From positions 1 to 11,964 of the forward strand of contig JAJYGS010000124.1 of assembly GCA_021785055.1 (NCBI GenBank): a stretch of DNA of 11,964 nt, read 5' to 3'. This document shows positions 7,820 to 11,964 of this stretch, piece after piece. The position numbers and the translations under genes were made by a program. Within the stretch, counting starts at the first letter, position 1. Every line of letters starts with the position of its first letter. Source of the stretch: Nitrospirota bacterium. GTDB taxonomy: Bacteria; Nitrospirota; JACRHJ01. Below the pieces are notes generated by a model. That model was not told the DNA's origin, made no database searches, and saw only the letters and a program-made list of their open reading frames with translations.

Positions 7820-9823
7820 ATGAGCGAAGAAAAAAAGGAAAAAAGGAAGGCGTCGAGCATCGACCCGTGCGCGGTCGACCTTCTCAAATACGCCGAGGAA
7901 TGCAGCATCCAGACAGCTTTTTCGAGGTCGGACAGCCTGAAGCCGTGCCCCATAGGCGCCGAGGGCGCATGCTGCAAGATATGCGCGATGGGCCCGTGCC
8001 GCCTGAAGAGCAAGGACGGCGAAGACGCTCTCAAGGGCGTGTGCGGCGCAAGCCTCGCCACGGTTACGGCCAGGAACATTGCGCGCATGGTCGCCGGAGG
8101 CACGGCGGCACACTCCGACCACGCGAGGGATGTAGCCAATACGCTTCTCGCGGCGGCGGAGGAGCACACGAAAGACTACCAGATAAAAGACGTGGAAAAG
8201 CTCCTGGCGGTCGCGAGTAATTTCGGCATCGATACCTCCGGCAAGACGAAGAACGAGGTCGCGAAGGAAGTTGCGGAGTTCGTGCTCAAGGACTTCGGCC
8301 AGCAGAAGGGCGAGGTGTCGTTCATCCGAACCGCCACGAAGAAGCGCCAGGATCTCTGGCGCGAGCATAAGCTCGTCCCCAGGGGCGTGGACCGCGAGGT
8401 CTGCGAGCTGATGCACAGGACGACGATGGGCGTGGACACCGACCCTGAGGACATACTCGATGCGGCGCTTCGGACATCTCTTGCCGACGGCTGGAGCGGT
8501 TCGCGCATAGGCACGGACTTCTCGGACATCCTCTTCGGCACGCCGAAACCCATCAAGAGCGAGGACAGCCTCGGCGCGTTCCAGAAGAAGCATGTCAATA
8601 TCGTCGTGCACGGCCACGAGCCGACGCTCTCCGAGATGATCGTCGTCGCCTCAGAGATGCCGGAGCTGATAGACTACGCAAAGTCCAAAGGCGCGGAAGG
8701 GATAAACCTTGTCGGCATGTGCTGCACGTCGAACGAGATACTCCTAAGGCACGGCATAAAGTCCGCAGGAGGGTTCCTGAACCAGGAACTGGGCATACTC
8801 ACCGGGGCCGTCGAGGCGATGGTGGTGGACGTGCAGTGCATCATGCCCGCCATCGCCGACGTGGTGAAAGGCTTCCATACGAAGCTCGTAACGACCTCGC
8901 CGAAGGGCAGGATTCCGGGGGCCGAGCATATCGAGTTCGACGAGCTTCACGCGCTCGACGTCGCAAAGAAGATTGTCCGGCTCGCCTGCGACAACTTCCC
9001 CAACAGAAAGGACACCCGCATACCGGATTACGGCAAGACCATGATAGCCGGCTTCTCGCACGAGTATATCAAGTACATGCAGGGCGGGCGTTTCAGGGGG
9101 TCGTTCAGGCCGCTTAACGACGCCATCATCTCCGGGCGCATACGGGGTCTGGCGGGCATAGTCGGCTGCAACAACCCGCGCGTGGACCAGGACAGCCTGC
9201 ACGACTACCTTGTGCGTGAGCTTATCGCGAACGACGTGCTTGTCGTGCAGACGGGCTGCGGCGCGCACGCCTCCGCGAAGTCCGGGCTGCTCAGGCCGGA
9301 GACGATGGAACTTGCCGGGCCGGGCCTCCGCGAGGTCTGCGAGGCGATAGGCATCCCGCCTGTGCTTCACATGGGTTCATGCGTGGATAACTCCCGCATC
9401 CTGACCGTACTCACTGCCGTCGCACAGGAAGGCGGCCTCGGCGACGACATCTCCGACATACCGGTCGTCGGCATCGCGCCGGAGTGGATGAGCGAGAAGG
9501 CCCTGGCGATTGCGTTCTACGCCGTCGCATCCGGCCTGTACGTAATCTTCGGGGTTGAGTCCCCGATTGCGGCCTCGCCCACCGTCCAGAAAATCATGAG
9601 CGAGGGCTGGGAGAAGAAGGTCGGCGGGAAGCTCGAATTCATCCCCGGCAAAGAGGAGATGCTCGCGGCTACCCTTGCGCATATCGACAAGAAGCGCGAG
9701 GCCCTGAAGCTTCGGAAATACGAGAAGGGCAAGTTCGGCGTGGAAAAGGTGCTCATGTCCATGGCAGACCGCCGCAAGCTCGAGGAAGCGGCCCATGCCC
9801 ACAAGGGCGTAGGCGGGGTGTAA
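7820..9823 (+). CDS. acsA: CO dehydrogenase catalytic subunit AcsA (CooS family)
   Basis: The nickel CO dehydrogenase subunit interconverts CO2 and CO at the C-cluster and feeds CO to AcsB. Counting from the ATG at 7820 it is 667 residues. D-cluster Cys43 and Cys51 and B-cluster Cys52, Cys55, Cys60 and Cys75 are present (CCKICAMGPC and GVCGAS). C-cluster ligands are all recognisable: a His in VHGHEPTLSE (264 or 266), Cys302 in GMCCTSNE, Cys340 in VDVQCIMP, Cys450 in VGCNNP, Cys480 in QTGCGAHASAK and Cys521 in GSCVDNSR. The conserved Lys in APEWMSEKA is at 560. The core appears to end in a CooS-like HIDKKREALKL near 621-631, followed by about 36 extra, mostly charged residues. The start is chosen from the perfect ribosome-binding site just downstream of acsB. 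Its place beside acsB indicates the bifunctional CODH/ACS complex rather than a free-standing CODH. Confidence 0.97.
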   Translation: MSEEKKEKRKASSIDPCAVDLLKYAEECSIQTAFSRSDSLKPCPIGAEGACCKICAMGPCRLKSKDGEDALKGVCGASLATVTARNIARMVAGGTAAHSDHARDVANTLLAAAEEHTKDYQIKDVEKLLAVASNFGIDTSGKTKNEVAKEVAEFVLKDFGQQKGEVSFIRTATKKRQDLWREHKLVPRGVDREVCELMHRTTMGVDTDPEDILDAALRTSLADGWSGSRIGTDFSDILFGTPKPIKSEDSLGAFQKKHVNIVVHGHEPTLSEMIVVASEMPELIDYAKSKGAEGINLVGMCCTSNEILLRHGIKSAGGFLNQELGILTGAVEAMVVDVQCIMPAIADVVKGFHTKLVTTSPKGRIPGAEHIEFDELHALDVAKKIVRLACDNFPNRKDTRIPDYGKTMIAGFSHEYIKYMQGGRFRGSFRPLNDAIISGRIRGLAGIVGCNNPRVDQDSLHDYLVRELIANDVLVVQTGCGAHASAKSGLLRPETMELAGPGLREVCEAIGIPPVLHMGSCVDNSRILTVLTAVAQEGGLGDDISDIPVVGIAPEWMSEKALAIAFYAVASGLYVIFGVESPIAASPTVQKIMSEGWEKKVGGKLEFIPGKEEMLAATLAHIDKKREALKLRKYEKGKFGVEKVLMSMADRRKLEEAAHAHKGVGGV

Positions 9824-9854
9824 ATATACGTTTAATCGAAAGGGGGCATATTAA

Positions 9855-11564
9855 ATGGCAAAGAAGAAGGTGGGCAGCGACATCGAAATAGCCCAGGCAG
9901 CGAAGATGCTGCCTGTAAGTAAGATAGCCGAGAGGCTGGGGCTTAAGGAAGACGAGCTCGAATATTACGGGAAATACAAGGCCAAGGTAGACTTATCCGT
10001 CCTTGGCAGGCTTAAAAGCAAGAAGAGCGGCAAGTTAATCGACGTGACGGCCATCACGCCGACCCCGCTAGGCGAGGGCAAGACCACTACCTCCGTCGGC
10101 CTGGCGATGGGCATGAACATGATAGGCAAAAATACGCTCCTGAATATCCGTCAGCCGAGCCTCGGACCCGTCTTCGGAATCAAGGGCGGCGCGGCGGGCG
10201 GCGGCTACGCGCAGGTCGTCCCGATGGAGGACTTCAACCTGCACTTCACGGGCGACATCCACGCCATAGGCGCGGCGCACAACCTCCTCTCTGCCTTCAT
10301 CGAGAACCACCTCTACCACGGCAACAAGCTTAACATCGACCCGCACTCCATTACCTGGAGGCGCGTCATGGACATCTCCGACAGGAGTCTCCGCGAGATA
10401 ATCGTCGGCCTTGGCGGGAAGCTGAACGGCTATCCGCGAGAGTCAGGCTTCGACATAACCGTCGCCTCCGAGGTCATGGCGATAATGGCCCTGACGACAA
10501 GCCTTACGGATTTAAGGAAGAGGCTCTCCCGCATCGTCATAGGCACCACGAGGGACGGCAAGGCCGTCACAGCCGAAGACTTAAAGTGCGCGGGCGCTAT
10601 GGCCGTGCTCCTGAAAGACGCCATAAAGCCGACGCTCGTGCAGACGCTTGAGAACACGCCCGCGTTCGTCCACTGCGGGCCTTTTGCGAACATCGCGCAC
10701 GGGAACAGCTCCATAATCGCCGACCAGATAGGCGTGAAGCTCGCGGACTACGTCGTCACGGAGTCCGGGTTCGGCGCGGACATGGGCGCGGAGAAGTTCA
10801 TGGACATCAAGTGCCGCTACTCCGGCATCACCCCGTCCTGCGTAGTCATAGTCGCCACCATCCGGGCGCTGAAGATGCACGGCGGCACGGCCAGAGTCGT
10901 CGCCGGCAAGCCGCTCCCGAAGGAGCTGGTGAGCGAGAACTTAGGCTGGCTGCGCGAAGGGTGCAAAAACCTGGCGAAGCAGATAGAGAACATGAAGAAT
11001 TTCGGTGTGCCGGTCGTCGTGGCCGTGAACGCCTTCGCCACGGACACGAAAAAGGAGATAGACCTCTGCCGCAAGCTCGCAGTCGAGGCGGGGGCGGAAG
11101 ACGCCGTCGTAAGCACGCACTGGGCGGACGGGGGCAAAGGTTCCGTAGCGCTTGCCGAGGCCGTTGTCGAGGCATGCGACAGGCCGAGCAAGTTCAAGTT
11201 CCTCTATCCGCTTGAGGCCTCCATAAAGGAGAAGATTGAGACTATCGCAAAGAAGATTTACAATGCGAAGGACGTCTCCTATGCCCCGGCGGCGGAGAAG
11301 AAGATAAAGCTCTATACCGAGCTTGGCTTCGACAAGCTCCCGATATGCATGGCGAAGACGCATCTCTCCATCTCTCACGACCCGGCCATGAAGAACGTCC
11401 CGTCGGGCTACACATTTCCCGTGCGGGACATCCGTGCCTCAGTGGGCGCGGGATTCCTCTATCCGCTCTGCGGCGACATGAGGACGATGCCCGGTCTTCC
11501 CTCTTCCCCGGCGGGAGAGAGAGTCGATCTGGACAAGGACGGCAAAATACTGGGACTGTTCTAA
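9855..11564 (+). CDS. fhs: Formate-tetrahydrofolate ligase Fhs
   Basis: Fhs activates formate with ATP to 10-formyl-THF, an early step of the methyl branch. The 569-residue protein is slightly longer than the roughly 557-residue Moorella enzyme. It opens with SDIEIAQAAKMLPV, has the P-loop TPLGEGKTTTS at 70-80, the signature RQPSLGPVFGIKGGAAGGGY at 99-118, and VVPMEDFNLHFTGDIHA at 121-137. It ends with MPGLP, a PAGERVDLDKDG stretch and the family terminus GLF. The ATG at 9855 follows AAAGGGGG at 9839-9846, in a 31-base gap after acsA with no hairpin, so it is probably co-transcribed with the acs genes. An intrinsic terminator follows 22 bases after the stop, making this the last gene of the operon. 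folD and metF, which act between Fhs and AcsE, are not in the window. Confidence 0.98.
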   Translation: MAKKKVGSDIEIAQAAKMLPVSKIAERLGLKEDELEYYGKYKAKVDLSVLGRLKSKKSGKLIDVTAITPTPLGEGKTTTSVGLAMGMNMIGKNTLLNIRQPSLGPVFGIKGGAAGGGYAQVVPMEDFNLHFTGDIHAIGAAHNLLSAFIENHLYHGNKLNIDPHSITWRRVMDISDRSLREIIVGLGGKLNGYPRESGFDITVASEVMAIMALTTSLTDLRKRLSRIVIGTTRDGKAVTAEDLKCAGAMAVLLKDAIKPTLVQTLENTPAFVHCGPFANIAHGNSSIIADQIGVKLADYVVTESGFGADMGAEKFMDIKCRYSGITPSCVVIVATIRALKMHGGTARVVAGKPLPKELVSENLGWLREGCKNLAKQIENMKNFGVPVVVAVNAFATDTKKEIDLCRKLAVEAGAEDAVVSTHWADGGKGSVALAEAVVEACDRPSKFKFLYPLEASIKEKIETIAKKIYNAKDVSYAPAAEKKIKLYTELGFDKLPICMAKTHLSISHDPAMKNVPSGYTFPVRDIRASVGAGFLYPLCGDMRTMPGLPSSPAGERVDLDKDGKILGLF

Positions 11565-11586
11565 AGCAGGCAGCAGTCCTTTTTAG

Positions 11587-11616
11587 AAGGGGGGGCGAAA
11601 TCGCCTCCCCTTTTTT
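11587..11616 (+). terminator. Intrinsic (rho-independent) terminator after fhs
   Basis: AAGGGGGGGCG (11587-11597) pairs with CGCCTCCCCTT (11602-11612) around an AAAT loop, giving an 11-bp, mostly GC stem with one G-U pair. It runs straight into a T-tract (11611-11616). Read on the minus strand the stem is followed by TTCTAAAAAGG, a poor T-tract, so it works best on plus-strand transcripts. It marks the end of the operon. Confidence 0.93.
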
Positions 11617-11769
11617 AATTTGCAATGTTTACGGTTTTTGTTAGAATAGAATAACTAATTTTCGATAAAGATAGAGCGTTATTGCTCAATTATTGTGCGC
11701 GAAAATGAAAAGCAAGACAAGAACAAGACCCGTAAATTAAATTTATCGTTAATAGATTAATTGATAATG

Positions 11770-11809
11770 GATTGATTACAGCCATACTTGATAAGGATAA
11801 TAATCAATC
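11770..11809. repeat. 9-bp perfect inverted repeat with 22-base spacer
   Basis: GATTGATTA at 11770-11778 is the exact reverse complement of TAATCAATC at 11801-11809. The 22-base spacer places the half-site centres 31 bases apart, about three helical turns, which would suit a protein-binding operator on one face of the DNA. It may also fold as a long-loop hairpin. The partial copies TTGATAATGGAT (11761-11772) and TTGATAAGGAT (11788-11798) overlap it. Confidence 0.4.
11772..11801 (+). promoter_or_regulatory. Weak sigma-70-like promoter candidate
   Basis: TTGATT (11772-11777, 4 of 6 to the -35 consensus) and GATAAT (11796-11801, 5 of 6 to the -10 consensus) are separated by 18 bases, lie within the inverted repeat, and sit about 90 bases before the next start codon. 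Such matches are common by chance in AT-rich DNA, so this is a candidate only. Confidence 0.3.
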
Positions 11810-11890
11810 AAACAAAAATAATTCCAGATATGGCAGGCAAATTGCAATAACAAGTGCAGTAACCCTTTGGAGTTAGAAGAGAGAAGGATA

Positions 11891-11964
11891 ATGCAGGTTG
11901 AACTTAGGCTTCTGGCCTCCATGCGGTTGCGGCTGCCTGAGAAGGACAGGGCCATGGGCGCCTC
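11891..11964 (+). CDS. Probable MoaD/ThiS-family sulfur-carrier protein, 5' end only
   Basis: An open frame from ATG at 11891 runs to the window end without a stop; 24 codons are visible. The N-terminus MQVELRLLASMRLRLPEK resembles the first strand and helix of the ubiquitin-like MoaD/ThiS fold, which commonly begins as V-x-L-R-L-F-A-x-L-R-x-x-L-P. Such proteins carry a C-terminal thiocarboxylate used to build molybdopterin or thiamine, and stand-alone copies often sit beside tungsten aldehyde:ferredoxin oxidoreductases in anaerobes. GC content returns to coding level at this ATG. The ribosome-binding signal is a purine run, GAAGAGAGAAGG (11876-11887), closer to the ATG than usual. The diagnostic C-terminal Gly-Gly is outside the window, so the call rests on a short match. 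Confidence 0.5.
   Translation, partial: MQVELRLLASMRLRLPEKDRAMGA

Larger units (their letters stand above)
11617..11890. other. AT-rich non-coding region between the acs/fhs operon and the next gene
   Basis: About 270 bases with no convincing gene. By hand count 11641-11880 is about 30 percent GC, against roughly 60 percent in the genes. It contains a 9-bp inverted repeat, a weak promoter candidate, near-repeats of TTGATAA-GGAT and many short A/T-rich motifs. I could not match it to a riboswitch class I know (cobalamin, THF, SAM, molybdenum cofactor). It most likely holds the promoter and leader of the downstream gene. Confidence 0.6.

Noticed and set aside
7238..8617. 459-codon open frame on the minus strand across the acsB-acsA junction
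   Set aside because: It spans the end of acsB and the start of acsA, two securely identified genes, and shows no protein motif.
11674..11687. GAGC-GTTATT-GCTC hairpin
   Set aside because: Only 4 base pairs with no extension on either side and no T-tract; indistinguishable from chance.
11705..11740. Eleven-codon basic peptide MKSKTRTRPVN as a possible leader peptide
   Set aside because: No Shine-Dalgarno sequence upstream, no run of one regulatory amino acid and no attenuator structure after it; such short frames are expected by chance.
11617..11890. Riboswitch (cobalamin, THF or molybdenum cofactor) before the MoaD-like gene
   Set aside because: Looked for because of the cofactor context, but none of the conserved core motifs I know for these classes could be found by eye.

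Overview
This window is one continuous plus-strand gene cluster from a strictly anaerobic bacterium that uses the Wood-Ljungdahl (reductive acetyl-CoA) pathway. It carries the whole carbonyl branch: CO dehydrogenase, acetyl-CoA synthase, both corrinoid/iron-sulfur protein subunits, the methyltransferase, and the nickel-insertion ATPase CooC. It also carries formate-tetrahydrofolate ligase from the methyl branch and a flavin-dependent thymidylate synthase. The full-length (740 aa) bacterial-type AcsB, the methyl-THF methyltransferase and Fhs indicate a tetrahydrofolate-using bacterium rather than a methanogenic archaeon. Coding DNA is GC-rich (about 60 percent in a line counted by hand), yet AUA (Ile) and AGG (Arg) codons are common. 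The phylum cannot be fixed from this window; an acetogen, an autotrophic sulfate reducer or an uncultured autotrophic lineage would all fit.

Layout. 14-2366: thyX, cooC and a DUF2520 Rossmann-fold gene, with 1- and 4-base overlaps, so probably translationally coupled. 2367-2446: a short gap with a 7-bp hairpin and two purine-rich Shine-Dalgarno-like stretches. 2447-9823: acsE, acsD, acsC, acsB and acsA, separated by 11-27 bases, each preceded by a good ribosome-binding site. 9855-11564: fhs. 11587-11616: a strong intrinsic terminator closing the cluster. 11617-11890: an AT-rich (about 30 percent GC) non-coding stretch with a 9-bp inverted repeat and a weak promoter candidate. 11891-11964: the first 24 codons of a probable MoaD/ThiS-family sulfur-carrier gene, cut off by the window edge.

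How the genes work together. Fhs activates formate onto THF. The reductions to methyl-THF (FolD, MetF and partners) are not encoded here. AcsE moves the methyl group to the cobalamin of AcsC/AcsD, which delivers it to the A-cluster of AcsB. AcsA reduces CO2 to CO, which reaches AcsB for acetyl-CoA formation, while CooC supports nickel loading. The order acsE-acsDC-acsB-acsA follows methyl-group flow, ending with the CO-producing subunit. ThyX consumes methylene-THF from the same folate pool and returns THF rather than dihydrofolate. All recognisable metal ligands and catalytic motifs are intact. The least explained gene is the DUF2520 protein; the least explained DNA is the AT-rich 3' region.
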